Positions 1 through 12,514 of a stretch of DNA of 64,000 nt are shown here, piece after piece. The notes under the pieces are model-generated. The model was not told where the DNA came from. It saw only the letters and a program-made list of their open reading frames with translations, and did not search any database. The stretch is taken from positions 2,666,001-2,730,000 of the forward strand of contig CM056879.1 in NCBI GenBank assembly GCA_029876055.1. Reading direction: 5' to 3'. The position numbers and the translations under genes are program-made. How positions within the stretch are numbered: the first letter of the stretch is position 1; each line of letters opens with the position of its first letter. Source of the stretch: Madurella fahalii (Eukaryota > Ascomycota > Sordariomycetes > Sordariales).

Positions 1-257
1 GCTGCAACCCCGATAACAGAATGTGATAAATTGCGAGCTCGACTCGGAAGCTCGGCGAGTCTTGTACACTAGTTGTGACGACAGCTCCCCGCACTACAGA
101 GCACCTCTCTCAGCGCACTTTTTGGCTTGAAGCACGACTGAGAGGCTGACCAGCCTATGGGTTCTTCCGGGACGTCAACGGCTTCCTGTTCCCAACCGAG
201 GATAGCGCTGCAGGGATCTGCATCCACACGAAAGCGCTATCCGAACAGCCGTAGTTA

Positions 258-265
258 TGACGTCA
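258..265. promoter_or_regulatory. TGACGTCA, CRE/ATF-type site
   Basis: Perfect palindromic TGACGTCA. This octamer is the classic binding site of ATF/CREB-type bZIP factors such as fungal Atf1. It is the first of three perfect copies in 1.9 kb. Binding is inferred, not shown. Confidence 0.4.
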
Positions 266-1420
266 TTACAGGGACTTGCCCTTGGGGTTTGCTTCGCGCT
301 ATCGAGAAGCCTTGCTGTCTTCAGAATCCGAAATGGTTCTGCTGGGTAGCGCAAAATGTTGGCATGCTCGAAATTCTCCATCTCCTTGGCGTTGCCGATA
401 AGCCGATATCTGAGGTTCCGATGAACTGTTCCCCAGCGACATTTGGGCCCAAGCCCGATGGCAGAAATGCTCGGCACGGCATACCCCTGAGCCCCCCATT
501 ACCCATTTACCTCTTACCCATTATCCGTGACCGCCCCGTCGTCGGGATGGAGCTTACCTACGCCGATCTCGCCTGCTTTCGGGCTCCCAAAGCCCCAGTA
601 TTTCTGGAAGCATCCTGAAGCTGGATCTGCCAGCGGTTGATGAAAACGTAAATACTCTGCCTCTTTGTATACGCCGTGTCACCAGCCCTTTATATGGCAG
701 CTGGGTTTGCCTGCAGATGCTAATACCCTCCGCGCGTAAGGCTGATGGTTAGCCGTACTCAACGCGGTTTGGAGCTGATTGCATAATGGGCAGAGAGCCG
801 ATTTTTGGCTAGGCGAATGGCCTGCAGGAGTTGCCCAGTTGGCAGAGGATTCCCGTGCGGCAGACGCTCCAGAAGGCTCAGGAACTGCCGACATTGGGTC
901 GGCACCTCCATATTATTCACTAAGCAGAAAGCGCCGCTGACGTTCGAGGCTTTTTCTCCCCTCGACAGCACCGCAACTTCAGCCCTGACCCTCTTTCACC
1001 AGGCGCGAACAACAGCCCAAAATTTGCGATGGGGGACGTTTCAGTGAAATAGTAGAAGACGTGGCCGTGTGCAAATGCGCCACAGTCTGGTACAGATTTG
1101 GGTTTGATCTTCAATTTTTAACGGTGTCCCTCAACGATCTCGGGCGGCCTCGACAAACAACCGCTTATTACTACCACAGAGGGAAATAATCAGCATGCCT
1201 CCTTTGCGCCAGACCCTTAATCTTTCTACCTCGCAGGATGCGTGGCTCTTCCCAGGTGCGCCTCCACATCCTGCACTCTTCACGATCCTTCGTTACAGTT
1301 ACTCAGTCGATAATACTCCCGCGTGCACGATAATTACTACAAGCCCCGGAAAGGCGTATTTCCAAATTTCACTAGTGCAATGACGGTTTGGGCGCCATTC
1401 CCAGCCTTCTCCGGTCCAGA

Positions 1421-1428
1421 TGACGTCA
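1421..1428. promoter_or_regulatory. TGACGTCA, CRE/ATF-type site
   Basis: Second perfect TGACGTCA palindrome, within GATGACGTCATTG. All three copies are followed by TT or TA and preceded by an A, so the match extends slightly beyond the octamer. Confidence 0.4.
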
Positions 1429-2116
1429 TTGTTTCAAGCGTAATACTCCTTGTCAATTTCCCGCCGCCGGTCGCGCCGCCACGCGCCTGCCGTTGACCAC
1501 GAGACACGGAATGAAGGACGGTTTCCGGGGAGCGCTCATGCTTGGGTTTGCGCAGTAAAAGGTACTGCTACGTGGCATACCCCATCAAGCCGTCGCATGC
1601 ATGAGCGAACCAATTGTACAGCTTTCAGTTTTTGAAACGGATGCATGAGCCGTCTTCAATTCAGCAAGAGCAGCTTTGTGCGCCCCCAATGAGACGCACA
1701 TTTCACCCGCTTCACCGCTCCCCCGCAAAGCTATCGCCCCGCCGAATAAGAAAGCTTCAAAAACGCCAACCATCATCTGATGCCTCCCACGGCCAAAGGG
1801 GCGGTGCCTGCCGTGGAAAGGTCGTCTGCGATTCGTCGGTCAAGGGGTGCCTGGCTGCAGCGGCTACGTCATTCTCGACCGACGCGACCAGAGATGGAAT
1901 TGTTGACAAATTCCCATCTCAGCAACACCCACGCGGAGCAACAGCGTGCGGCTGCGGCTTTTTGCCTGTGTTGTGCTGGGGGTCTGTGCATAGACAGGGT
2001 ATGAATAGCATTAGCGAGCCGCTAAGCGGCTGTCTCAGTGCAGATAACCCCATCGCGGATAAGCACACAATGCCCCCGCTCCCATGCCCCCAAGAAGCAA
2101 AAAAGCCCCCTACTTA

Positions 2117-2124
2117 TGACGTCA
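2117..2124. promoter_or_regulatory. TGACGTCA, CRE/ATF-type site
   Basis: Third perfect TGACGTCA palindrome, in the context TATGACGTCATTG, which is shared almost completely with the copy at 258. It lies 235 bp upstream of the ATG of the doubtful small ORF at 2352 and 2.9 kb upstream of the oxysterol-binding gene. Confidence 0.4.
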
Positions 2125-2351
2125 TTGTGATCTTGTCAAAATTACGTGCAGTGCAAGGCACGGACCCCGACCAGCAATACAACCCCCTGCGCTCTTTGCA
2201 CGCCCCATCTCCACTCTAACACCACTACACTATTCCCAAAAGCCACCATCTCCGCCAGCATTTCCATGTCTCGCCGCGGGAGGGGGTGCGATGAGGAAAT
2301 TGGATCTTTTTTGTGTACAGTTGGGTTGGGGCGATACATACAGGGCCAAAA

Positions 2352-2531
2352 ATGACGAATAGGAAAACACAAGATGATCGCTTCCCTCCCAGATCAGAAC
2401 TGCCGGATAGGGTTCCGATTCCCTCTTTCGGCACTACCACCGAGGCGGATCCGCTCGCCGTTGGGCCGGGCGCGGGCGACATCCTGACCCAGCCGGCGCA
2501 ATCGGACTGGCTGGAGAATTCCGCAGTTACA
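2352..2531 (+). CDS. Doubtful small first exon, hypothetical
   Basis: A 60-codon open segment starts at ATG 2352 and stops exactly in phase at a consensus donor, GTAAGT (2532). A possible acceptor (CAG ending at 2640) would add about 22 codons and a stop near 2729, giving a product of about 82 residues. The peptide has no domain I recognise and is rich in Pro, Gly and Asp. It could equally be a 5' UTR exon or chance. I keep it only because of the donor and the nearby CRE site. Confidence 0.15.
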
Positions 2532-5010
2532 GTAAGTGTCCAATACAATGCCAGCCGCTTCTCTTCCCCCTGCGGTTACTGGTTTGCCCCCGACTGCAAG
2601 TTTTCTTTTGTCCTCTTGTCCTACCTCAGAAGACCGTCAGTTTGCGGCTGCTGTTGTGTGTGTGATGCCTGCCCCTGTGCTATATCGCAGAGGGTCTTTA
2701 TGCTCGGTGTAGTTAATGAAGCCGTCTAGGCCCCTGTCATAATTGGATTGCAAAAGGGTAGCACTCATATGGAACTCCTTCCCCCCCCCCATCGATCCCC
2801 CCGGTCGAGATTATTGCTGGCATCGGTCGGCAAGCAGGCGGGCAGGCAGGGCAGCGTTACATTCCGAGCGCAGATTTTGGAAGCTCGCCTCCCTACATAC
2901 CATCGGTGTCATGACTTACATAAGGTAAGGCAAGGTCTGGAGGTTCCATCGTGCCGTAACTGCTTGCTGTTCGGGTGGATGTAGCCAATTTCGGGGAAGC
3001 AGTTCGGGGGAGACCACGGCTGGTTCGAGACGGGTCAAAACTACCTTGACAAAAATGGTAAGGCAAAGTGGAAGAGAGCTTTTCAGCTCTCCCAGGATCA
3101 AGGTGTGTACACTATTGTCCGACTCACCAAAGTATGATCTTGGTGGTTTTGTGGAAGTAACATTCGTCTCCTACTCTGGAAGAATATGCAGTTCCTCACG
3201 CCGTTGCATCTCAGCTTGCCGATCACGTCACCCAAGCTTGCGCGTCATGTCCAGATCTATTGCCTATTCCAGCCTTCCCTTAGTTACGTTCTCCATTCAG
3301 CATTGTATGGCTCCGCGAAAAGAAGGCTTTCTTGCCACGAAGACATCGTTTTATTTTTGGGGGATCAGCAACGGGGATACTGTAGCTTTCTTTCGAAATA
3401 TATTCCCCGAGACCGGGCCCCTGCGTCCCTGCGTGTCGCATGGCACCGGATCACTGGCGATCGGCGGAGCGGTCGCAAAAGGGGTCCTTCTTGGGTGGTC
3501 CCCTCTTTGCTGAATGAAAGTGTCGTGCTCGCCGATCGCCGCCCCCGGGACGGTAGAACTCGTATTCGGCGCTCCGGCCGCCCCCTTCTCGGTTCTACCT
3601 CGCTATCCATCCGGCCGGCTGAGGGGCTTGAATAAAGGTGTCGCTGCCGACCCGGGTAGGGAGTGGATGTAACTATGCCGTGTTTAGGCGGGTGTGGAGG
3701 TGATATGTTCGGCTGAGGTGGTAGTAGATTCAGCCTCGTAAGCGAAGGTAGTCCTCATGTGTGCTGCTGATACGATAAACGCCGTTCAGATATCAGCTCA
3801 AAAGCTGACGTAGTCGAGATGCTGACGTGGTCCGGTTGCATCCGTGGCCAGGACTACCACAGATTTCACACATCCGTTAAGCTAAATTGTGTTGGTGTTT
3901 ACACATCTACTCGAAGCAAGAAGGCTGTCGGCTAGTCCCTCGGTGCTCACTCGCCCGAGAATCCTAGACTCATAATACCGACCTAAGAAATAGGGTAAGC
4001 GAACCGACCCGCGCACATTGGAATTGAATGAAAGCGCTCTAAGCCCCCATGACTGCAACGGAGCATTCGAAGGACAAAATGAAATATGAATACCCCAAGA
4101 CACACCCTGTCCGGGCAGTCCGGGTCCCTGCAGAGGGGTCAATGGGCGTACAGATGGGCACAAGCCGCGAGACAGTCTCAGCTACAGGGCACCTCGGGTT
4201 TTGCATTCCCTTCAATCAGTATGACAGTTGACCAGCGATCCGATGTATGTTTTGGTCAGTCACCTCTTCACTGTTGGTGGTTTTGCACAGCGGTGGATTT
4301 GGCACTAAGACCCCGTGGCACCGGGTTCCCGGGTCATTGGCCAGAACCAGATCGGAAGATGTCGTGAGATCTGTTGACCTAGGGCAGGGGCACCGGTATT
4401 GAAGATTCCGTATCATTTGGACGCCGATGAATTGGTCGAATGCCCTAAACGGTGCTCGTGGGCGAATGATTGGCTTCTGATTCGTTGAAATTCTGTTGCT
4501 GCTGACCATCCTGCCTCTTCTCCCTCTAGAAGGCAACGTAGACGCCGGGCAGACGTCGGGGTCTTCTCTCATTTTTTTCACTCGTTCCTCTTTCTTGCCG
4601 TCGCTCTATCTCCCTTTTCAATCACATCCTCTTTTCTCTCCTCCAGCAAGGCGCACCAGTCCCTTTGCATCGAGCGTGTCACAGAGCTGGGGGTTACAGA
4701 GCTCCTGCTTGGTGGGGCGTTTCGAAGCCCCTCTATCACCCCTTATCAGTCGTCAGCTGCGTCTTATCAGTGCAGTGCAGTGGCGCCTCGGCCCATCTCC
4801 AAGACGCTAACGCCGGCGACACATTAGCTGTGGACTCTCCCCCAACCTAAGAACCTTAATTCTAAACCTTGTCTCGTCTCCATCTGCCTCAGCAAAGGCA
4901 CTCTGATTCGAACAACACTGACTTCTGCACGACGTTCCAGCAATATCCGCCGACGTGCCGTCCTTTGTCTCGCAGCGCGCTGCGTGGAGGAAAAGTTGGT
5001 GGCGCGAACC

Positions 5011-6784
5011 ATGTGGGCATTCTCTTCATCTTCGACGGCCCCAGCGGAGACGCCAACCTCGGCGGAAGCTGCACCCGTTGAGGAACATCAGAACGAAGGA
5101 TCAAAACTAAAGACGTTGATTTCCGTCTTGAGAAAGTGAGCGCAGAAACCCGCCCGCGAACTGTGTTGCCTGTCGTTGTGGATCTGCTCTGCTCCCTGTG
5201 GAAGGGCGGTGATGGCCCGAGGAGCGAGGGATGCCGGTGGCTACCCGCTCCGTTTGTGCACGCCAACCCTTTATTTTCTCTCACGTTGTATCACGGTAGA
5301 CCCTGTGCGTTCTCGCGCTAACAAGGACGATCTTTTTTTCAGGTTTATTGGAGTCACTGATCTCGCTTCAGTACGCTTCTCGCTCCCCTCGCAACTCCTT
5401 GAGCCGACCCCCAACCTCGAATACTGGAACTACCTCGACTCCCCAAATGCCTTTGTCGCTATCGGAACCGCAGACGACCCCATCGACCGCATGCTGGAAG
5501 TGCTGCGTTTTTGGTTTACAAAGGACCTGAAATATGCCAAAGGGAAGCCCTGCAAACCCTACAACTCGTGCTTGGGCGAGTTCTTTCGGGTAGGTTGGCC
5601 GACACCACGCCATGGCCCAGGATATCTGGGGGCATATGGAAACTTACTGATGGCATTACCATGGCCAGTGCAACTGGGAGACCGAAGATGATGCTCCGAG
5701 GATCGATACCAGGGCGCTCAGGGAAAGAGGTAGCCTGCCTGGTAGCAGCGCGTCTAGTGTCACGTCTGTGAAGCCATCGGAACCTACCGGGATAGGTTCT
5801 AGCGACCCTCGCACCGCATCCAGCGTGTCTGTACCGCAGTCGATCGCCAACCCGACCAAGCCTGTCCGCGTATCATACCTGACGGAGCAAACATCACATC
5901 ACCCACCCGTCAGCGCTTTCTACGTCAGCTGTCCAGAAAAGGGCCTACATGCCAAGGGCTTCGACCAGATCACAGCGAAGTTCACCGGAACGTCGATCAA
6001 AGTGATGCCGGGAGAGCACAACCTGGGCATTTTCATTACCGTGGAGCGGCGCAATCATGAGACGTATCAGTTGAAGCACCCTGCTGCGCACCTCGGCGGC
6101 CTCCTCAGGGGCGCCCTGAGCGTCACCGTTGGCGATGTAGCTTACATCACCTGCCCGGAGACTAAGCTCAAGGCTATCCTGAATTACTACGACGATGGTT
6201 GGCTTGGGCGGACGACGAACAAGATGGAAGGCATCATCTTCCGCTATGACCCGGATAACGATGACAAGCAGCGGATCAGCGACGTTCCCGATGAAGACAT
6301 TGTCGTGCGGCTTGGGGGGGCGTGGAAGGAGAAGATCGTGTTCACGCTGGGTCCGATGTCCCTGGTGAGCAGACGACGCTTGACGCTAAGAGAGGGAAGG
6401 AGAAAACGCTAACACAAACTGCAGAACTCGCACCCTCCGGAAGAACAAATCACCATCATTGACATTGCACCGCTCTCAGTGGCGCCCAAGGTGCTGCCAC
6501 CCCCCGAGAAGCAGCTTCCAAACGAGTCCCTGCAGCTCTGGCGAGAAGTTACCAAGGCCATCCTGGCAAAACAGTACTCGCGCGCCACAACAGTGAAGCA
6601 AGAGCTCGAGGAGGCGCAGAGAGAGAAGGCGCGCGAGCGTGAGAGAAAGGGTGAGACGTGGAAGCCGGTCTTCTTCGAGCAGGCTACAGACAAAGCCGGT
6701 AAGCCCTCGCTGACGGCGAAGGGCTGGGAAGTGCTCAAGCGGGCGCAGAACGGTGACTGGAACATGGAGGGCATCCTGGAGTGA
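5011..6784 (+). CDS. Oxysterol-binding protein (ORP/Osh family), lipid transfer
   Basis: Lipid-transfer protein that binds sterol or phospholipid in a beta-barrel pocket and acts at membrane contact sites. Four exons (5011-5135, 5343-5589, 5669-6364, 6425-6784) give 475 aa in continuous frame. The family fingerprint EQTSHHPP lies about residue 200. The conserved stretch KPYNSCLGEFFR followed by CNWE crosses the second intron, whose donor is GTAGGT. The C-terminal third is charged and helical (EEAQREKARERERKGETWKP), as in other ORPs. There is no PH, ankyrin or FFAT segment, so this is a short, Kes1-sized member. The N-terminal 30 residues are Ser/Ala/Glu-rich and likely disordered. ATG 5011 is chosen because it is the only in-frame start before the first intron. 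The assignment to the ORP family is firm; the exact Osh subclass is not. Confidence 0.93.
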
Positions 6785-9700
6785 TAAGAGGGTGTCCAGC
6801 ATGCCAGTTTCCTAACTGGAATTAAAGGGGAAGTGTGCTCTGCCGGATGGTCTTTGTTCCTCACGGTAGGGCTTATCCGGTGGCGGCTCCATTTCGGCTT
6901 GGTTGTAGAGCGGGGTTCGCGGCATCTCCTCGATTGATTTTCCTCATTGGTTGCATAGCAGGCTGCTTTTCGGTCTGGCAGACAGGATTGAGGCGTTTGC
7001 ATTTGACACTACAGATAACGCGGTTCTTCAGGTGGCTCCGCGGCGACCGGGGACCGGAGGTGATATACACGCATATAATCCACATACTCTGAAGGCGTTT
7101 GATGGGAACACTTGGTAGATTAGAGTACATAGCGGCACCATTTACGGCACCACACCTGATACATATGCTAGTTTGGCATGAATCGGTTGATTAGATCTTG
7201 TTTTGGAAGACGGGGCAACCAGTTCCGAAGGGTTTTTATTCGTTCTCTTAACTCAACATGAAGTTGAAACTTCAGGGTATGGTATAGAAAGGCTGAATAC
7301 ACATAGGATTGAGTTCTGTTCAGCTGGTTGCCAGTGGAAAATACTAACAACCCCGAGCCGCAGCTCACGCAAACATTTTTAGTCTCCCGAAACCGCATCC
7401 CGTTCTTTATACAAACTGGCTTCACATGTTCTGTAAACACAGCATCTCCGTCCCCCGCCTTGACAGGAGACACAAAAGAATCTCTCGACAGGTACTAATA
7501 ATCAGGTATGAATAAACGCTGGGTGTAGTGATCCCTCTCGGTCTCGGGCGTCGCAGTTCAACACTCTAAGCTGGGCCTCCTAAACACGGGATATGAACGT
7601 GTGAGGCTAGAATCGTTTTGCCTACGTCGGGATTGACATAGACCAAAAAAAAAAAAAAAAAAAAATTGGCGACATCGTTTCTCCTTGTCGCTGTAGTCTC
7701 TGGGATAGGATATCTAATAGCGAATTCACTCCAGCTGCGGACGCCGTCCCGCGAGTCGATCCATTCGTATGACCTTTCAGCTCTCTGGTGGGTTTCATCC
7801 GGTCTGTTTAAATACGGAGGAAGTTTTGCGGTTTACGCAATTGCTTGATTGATTCTTACCTATACTCTTCATAACTAGGACTGGTGCCGGTTAGCTTGAT
7901 ATCGTGCTGAGAATATCACGCTGATGCGGTATATAGATGGCCAACCATAATAATCGGGCGCAATTGTTTACATCCCATGACTGCCAGCAACCCTTCTGTT
8001 CCAAGTTGACGGGCCCACCTCTCCATATCCTCTGAGATAAGGGAAATCTCCCATTTCTTCCAGGAGATTCTGCCCAAACGTATGGATATCCAGGATACTC
8101 GGCTTAGAACCCGCCCAATCCAAGTCGTAGCTTGGCATTCTTGAAGCCGGGTTCTGCCAGCGACCAGAGTTGCGGCCAGATGCTTCGAGGATCACCCCTC
8201 TTCCTCCAAGTTTGATAGAGCCTCCACTTAGGCCATGGACAAGATGATATCGACGAGTAGCTAGGGAGAGGCATAGATAAACCGCAGCCCAAAAGGACCG
8301 CGTACATCTTCATGGTTGTTGCACAGCACTGTCATTGTAGCACAGTGTCCGGCGGTCTGATAGTGCCGTGCCCGAAGGATCTGAGAACTCAACAGTTAGA
8401 AGCAACGCGTCGCCATCGGCTGTTCAAGTTATGACTGACAGGCATTGAAATACGGCAATATGGCACCCAACTGCCCTGGTTTCCGTTGTTGAATTCTGCT
8501 GTGCCGTATCAAACGCGCGCCGGAACCAGACTGCGTACGAAGCGTGAAAACAACTTAGGCGAGACAGGGAGTGCAGGCGGCCAATGTACCTTATCCCTCG
8601 CGAGTTATGTCTTATCGTCTTGATTCGCACAATTCTTCATCACTGCTTTCCAAATCAGCCCTCAGGATGCATCACGTCGAATTCGAATAACACGCTGTTG
8701 CCACAACGAGGGCTTGATAGAATCTCTCTAGGTCCTGTTGTTCTGGCAAGTTAGTACTTTCGACTCCTCCAAGTTCAGCTCTTCAGTCGAGGATGCTGAC
8801 AATCTGGCCTGCATAAGCACTGGTACGAAGAAAGATATAACCAGCGACATTCCGTTTCAAAATGCTTTCGCAGTGCAATCACAAAACTGATAAGTTAGGG
8901 TATCATAAGTGGTCCGCTGGTGTAAGAATCAAGGTCGCAGTGAAAACTACCTCAAAGGAATTTATCTGACCCGGTTTGGTCTCGATCGAGGGTTCTTTCC
9001 AATATAGCTGCCTCCTTGGTTGAACCTGAAGAGCATGTCTGAAATTGCTGAAGCCGAGTACGAGGGATACAGGCTTATACCTGCTGTCATAGCCGGAAAG
9101 GTTGTAAAGCCCAATGCATTGTGCTACTACGAAGGTGACGGTCAAAAGCATTGTTTCCTCAGGTATCTATTTCTGTCGCTTCATCGACGGCACTCGAACT
9201 CCCGAAAGACTCCTCCACAAAGTCAGGGATTGCACCAACAGTCCATATCGCTAACAGGAAAGTTTGATTTCTACATTACGCTCCTCTACCGCCCTCCATC
9301 AATTGCCGCGGATCGGACCGACAACCGGGAGGCATTCTAGACACGGGCGGCCAGGACTGTGAGCTGACGAATATCGCCGTGGAATTCATCGACAAGGGCA
9401 GGCTGCTCCGGCGGCTCTAGACGGGCGGTCGAAACATCCAGATCGATTAAAAGACAGTGACTCCGATGCGGTTTGACCCATGTCCGTTTTATGACCACCA
9501 CGAATTGGATCTGTAGTGTAAGCAAAGCCCTAGGTACACCGTTAGCCTCCAGGTTGTCTGACTATAACGGGAAGGACGGCGGCGCGTTGGAACCACAAGA
9601 TTGGAACGCTTTGTACGCTGCGTAAGCACTCCTCTAACAGGTGAGCTCATTCCAGCCACATTCTTGCCGGCATAATATCGTTCCGTTTGAGCGATCATGA

Positions 9701-9878
9701 TCTACCCAGGGTTCTAAACTGAAGTTGGTTACCAATTGGACCTATTGGCTGCCACAAAGTGCACTTTATTGATACGACTTCTGAATAGTGATGTTGATTA
9801 TCATGATTCCTTCCTAAAGGAAATGCTACTTTTTAAACCCATTTGATTCTTACTATAAGTATATCTCAACGCTCTCTT
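6785..9878. other. Long spacer with no supported gene
   Basis: About 3.1 kb without a recognisable gene. It looks more AT-rich than the flanking coding regions, especially 7100-9850. It contains a perfect A21 run (7645-7665). The open frames are short and have no domain I know; a 9053-9160 segment reads somewhat protein-like but has no start, donor or homology I can name. Confidence 0.55.
7645..7665 (+). repeat. A21 homopolymer tract
   Basis: Uninterrupted run of 21 A. Such runs in fungal spacers may be nucleosome-excluding DNA or retroposed poly(A) tails. No coding remnant is visible immediately upstream. Confidence 0.9.
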
Positions 9879-10059
9879 ATGTCACTAACCGACCCCAACG
9901 CCTCCAAGGCGAACCCGGCAGTCGTCCCCTATCCTGAACAAGAATACCCATACGCCAAGTGGCGTCTTACTTGCATCGCGCTATCGGCGGGGAGCGTGTT
10001 AAACATGCAGGATCTGGTGACAGGAACCGCAGCCGTCTCGGTGACCAACATCGCTTCTG
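9879..10059 (+). CDS. Possible orphan first exon, membrane-protein-like
   Basis: Starts at ATG 9879 and runs 60 codons plus one base to a good donor, GTAAGC (10060). The second half is hydrophobic (KWRLTCIALSAGSVLN and on), which loosely resembles the first membrane helix of an MFS transporter. A candidate acceptor at about 10257 keeps frame but the product would stop after about 25 more residues, overlapping the methyltransferase start in another frame. It is either a remnant of a larger gene, a short real gene, or chance. It is not joined to the methyltransferase in frame. Confidence 0.25.
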
Positions 10060-10311
10060 GTAAGCGTTGAGTGTCCGGGGTCATAAAGAGGGGTTCGATC
10101 CCGTCTCAGCTTCCTAGCAATTGGTGGGCAGCATCCAAAGAGGGGCCGCAGCAACCTGGGTGAACGCCTCATGCTGCTCAGGTGGAAGCCTGTGAACGCC
10201 GCGATTGGGGGATGATGGCCTTGCATTCTCTATACTAGGCACTGTACCTTACGCAGGCGATGAACTACACATCCCCGTAACACAAGGTCGCACCGCCTAT
10301 CGATCACGACA

Positions 10312-11730
10312 ATGGCTTCAGTCGAGCGGATGACGGCGCTAGCCAAGGAAATTTCCGAAATGACAGCCATCGTCACCAACTACCTCAAGAGTAAAGGCCT
10401 CGAAGCACCGTCGTTTGATGTCAATGGGCTTGACCGATTCCCCATCCCTCCGGAAGACGAGGTGCCCTTCAAGGCGCGACTCGCACTCGCGGCGGCTACC
10501 AAGGAGCTGTATGACATCTCGGTGGGGCCAAAAGAAGGATTGCGAAACTTAGCCTGGGATGTAAGTCGATGCCGGTGTCCGACACGTATCAAGACTGACA
10601 CGGCATGCACAGTCCGCAAACAGCCTTTCTCTGCATGCGATATGGGAGTTCAAAGTCGCGCAGGCGGTTCCGCTGCAGGGCACTATCTCGTACGTGGACT
10701 TGACGGCCCGGGTAGAGGCGCTGAACGACGGGCTGCCCATCGGAGTGCCCAACCTGCGCCGGCTGCTACGACACGCGGCGACGAACCGCGTCTTCTGCGA
10801 GCCTTCCAAGAACCAGGTTGCGCACACGCGCGCCAGCCGGCTGTTGCTGGAGGACGAGCCCCTGAGGAACTGGGTGGGCTTCATATGCAACGATCTGTGG
10901 CTGCCCATGGCCAATGTCGTCCGCGCCATGAAGAAGTGGCCGGCGAGTGGCGAGCCGACAGAGACGAGCGTTAACCTCGCCTACGACCAGAGTCTGCCGT
11001 GGTTTGACTTTCTTCAGCAGGATACAGCGCTTGCCAACCGGTATAACCTCGCCATGCAGGCCCATGGCGGCGCTGAGGGGTACAGCGTCGAACATGTAGT
11101 AAACGGCTATCCGTGGGGGGATCTGGGAGACGCGACTGTCGTGGACGTGAGTTTCTCTTGCACCAGGGTACTTTGAGTGAATTCCGCTGACTCGTTCCCC
11201 TTTTCCCTCGCCAGATGGGCGGCAACCAAGGGTATATCTCCTTTGCCATTGCCGAAGCCTTCCCGAAACTCCGGTTCATCGTGCAGGACCAAGCCGGGAT
11301 GCGCACCCCCGAGACGATAGGCAAGGTCCCTGATCACCTGGCGGGACGTGTCCGGTTGACGACGCACGACTTCTTTACGCCGCAAACTGAGGTGGCCGGG
11401 TGCTACTTTCTGCGCATGATCTTCCACGGCTTCTCCGACACGTACAGCGTCCGCGTCTTGCAAGCGCTGGCGCCAGCGCTCCGCAGGGGAAGTCTAGTGG
11501 TCATCAATGACGGCGCCTTACCGGAGCCAGGGACGGCGGGCTACCTCGAAGAGCGGGCGATGCGGACGCTAGACTTGTTCATGCAGGTAACGGTGAATGC
11601 GCGCGAGCGAGAGGCGGATGACTGGGTGACCTTGTTTGCGAGGGCGGATCCGCGGTACCGGCTCAAGCGCGTGTGGAAACCAGAGAAGAGCGTGATGTCA
11701 TTTATCGAGGCCGAGTGGACTGGGGAATAG
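10312..11730 (+). CDS. SAM-dependent O-methyltransferase (plant/fungal OMT type)
   Basis: Transfers a methyl group from S-adenosylmethionine to a hydroxyl, usually of a phenolic or polyketide-derived molecule. Exons 10312-10560, 10613-11146 and 11215-11730 give 432 aa; the introns use GTAAGT and GTGAGT donors. The N-terminal third matches the dimerisation/winged-helix domain of this family. The SAM-binding glycine motif VVDMGGNQGYISFAIAE spans intron 2, so the splice is well supported. The family's catalytic histidine is in FLRMIFHGFSD; the usual HDW or HNW reads HGF here. The best-known fungal relatives are sterigmatocystin-type methyltransferases. No polyketide synthase, P450 or oxidoreductase gene sits beside it, so its substrate cannot be inferred from context. 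Confidence 0.9.
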
Positions 11731-12514
11731 AGCGCTTCTCTTGCAAAGCTCTATTTTTACGAAGCATTGGAACTATTGCCAAAATTACAAAGACAGGGGT
11801 TGAGATCGGGGGGTTGTTATCTTCCACAGCAGCCTGGGAATTTCAAGCTCAGCGCCCTCCAACCAGCGAGCTGATGGCTGAGCTCTGAGACGACCCCAGT
11901 GTGTGCCTGGCGCACGGTTCTTCGTCCTTGGCATAATTACTACATACAGTACCCCGTTAGGCAGCCCAACGGCCCCAATCGTCCAACCGTCCAACGTTCC
12001 ATGTTTGGAGTCTTGTTTGCAAGGGGCGGTGCTATCGTTATCGTTGGGGGCCCCACAAAATTCCACTGCTTTTCCGGCAGCTTCTCGCTGCCGTGAACCA
12101 AAAAAAAAAAAAAAAGGAGGTAAAAAAGGGACGAGGCCGCGACGACTTTCGATATCCCGGCGAGGCACATTCACTAGACAAAGGACGTTCTTCCCCAACC
12201 CTACCCTATCTGGCTCGAATATCATAATCAGGAACTAGTGCTGCACTGGTGAATAATTTTCCTTCGCAAGTTTCTTCTTTTTCTTTTCTTCCCCTCCCAG
12301 GGTTGCATCGTGGCTGAGGGTCCCGGAATTTATTTGGCTCTGGAATGATCCACCGACCGCCGAGCAACCGCCCGTGCTCAGTGAACCCCTAGAATCTCCC
12401 GACCGACCGACCACAGCCGAGCGTGAGCCAAGCGAGAGAATCCTCCCACCACGACAGTCCGCCAATATCCAAAAGAGGGACTGCCGCCAACGGGTACCAG
12501 CGCGTCTGCAAACC
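11731..12514. other. Spacer between methyltransferase and VPS74
   Basis: No gene seen. An A-run of about 15 with an AGGAGG tail lies around 12100-12120, and TTCTTTTTCTTTTCTTCC pyrimidine tracts near 12270-12290. The last 250 bases are the likely 5' UTR of VPS74. Confidence 0.6.

Larger units (their letters stand above)
1..5010. other. Gene-poor 5 kb left flank
   Basis: I see no convincing protein-coding gene. Open frames here are short, overlap on both strands and lack recognisable domains. The stretch carries three perfect TGACGTCA octamers (258, 1421, 2117), listed separately, a C-run near 2770-2783, and one 60-codon open segment starting at ATG 2352 that ends in a good donor (GTAAGT at 2532). 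The last few hundred bases (about 4500-5010) are rich in C/T tracts and are the likely promoter and 5' UTR of the oxysterol-binding gene at 5011. Confidence 0.6.

Noticed and set aside
8903..9340. Opposed frames at 8903-9151 (-) and 9020-9340 (+)
   Set aside because: Neither has a recognised domain, and they overlap antisense in an AT-richer spacer; not enough to call a gene.
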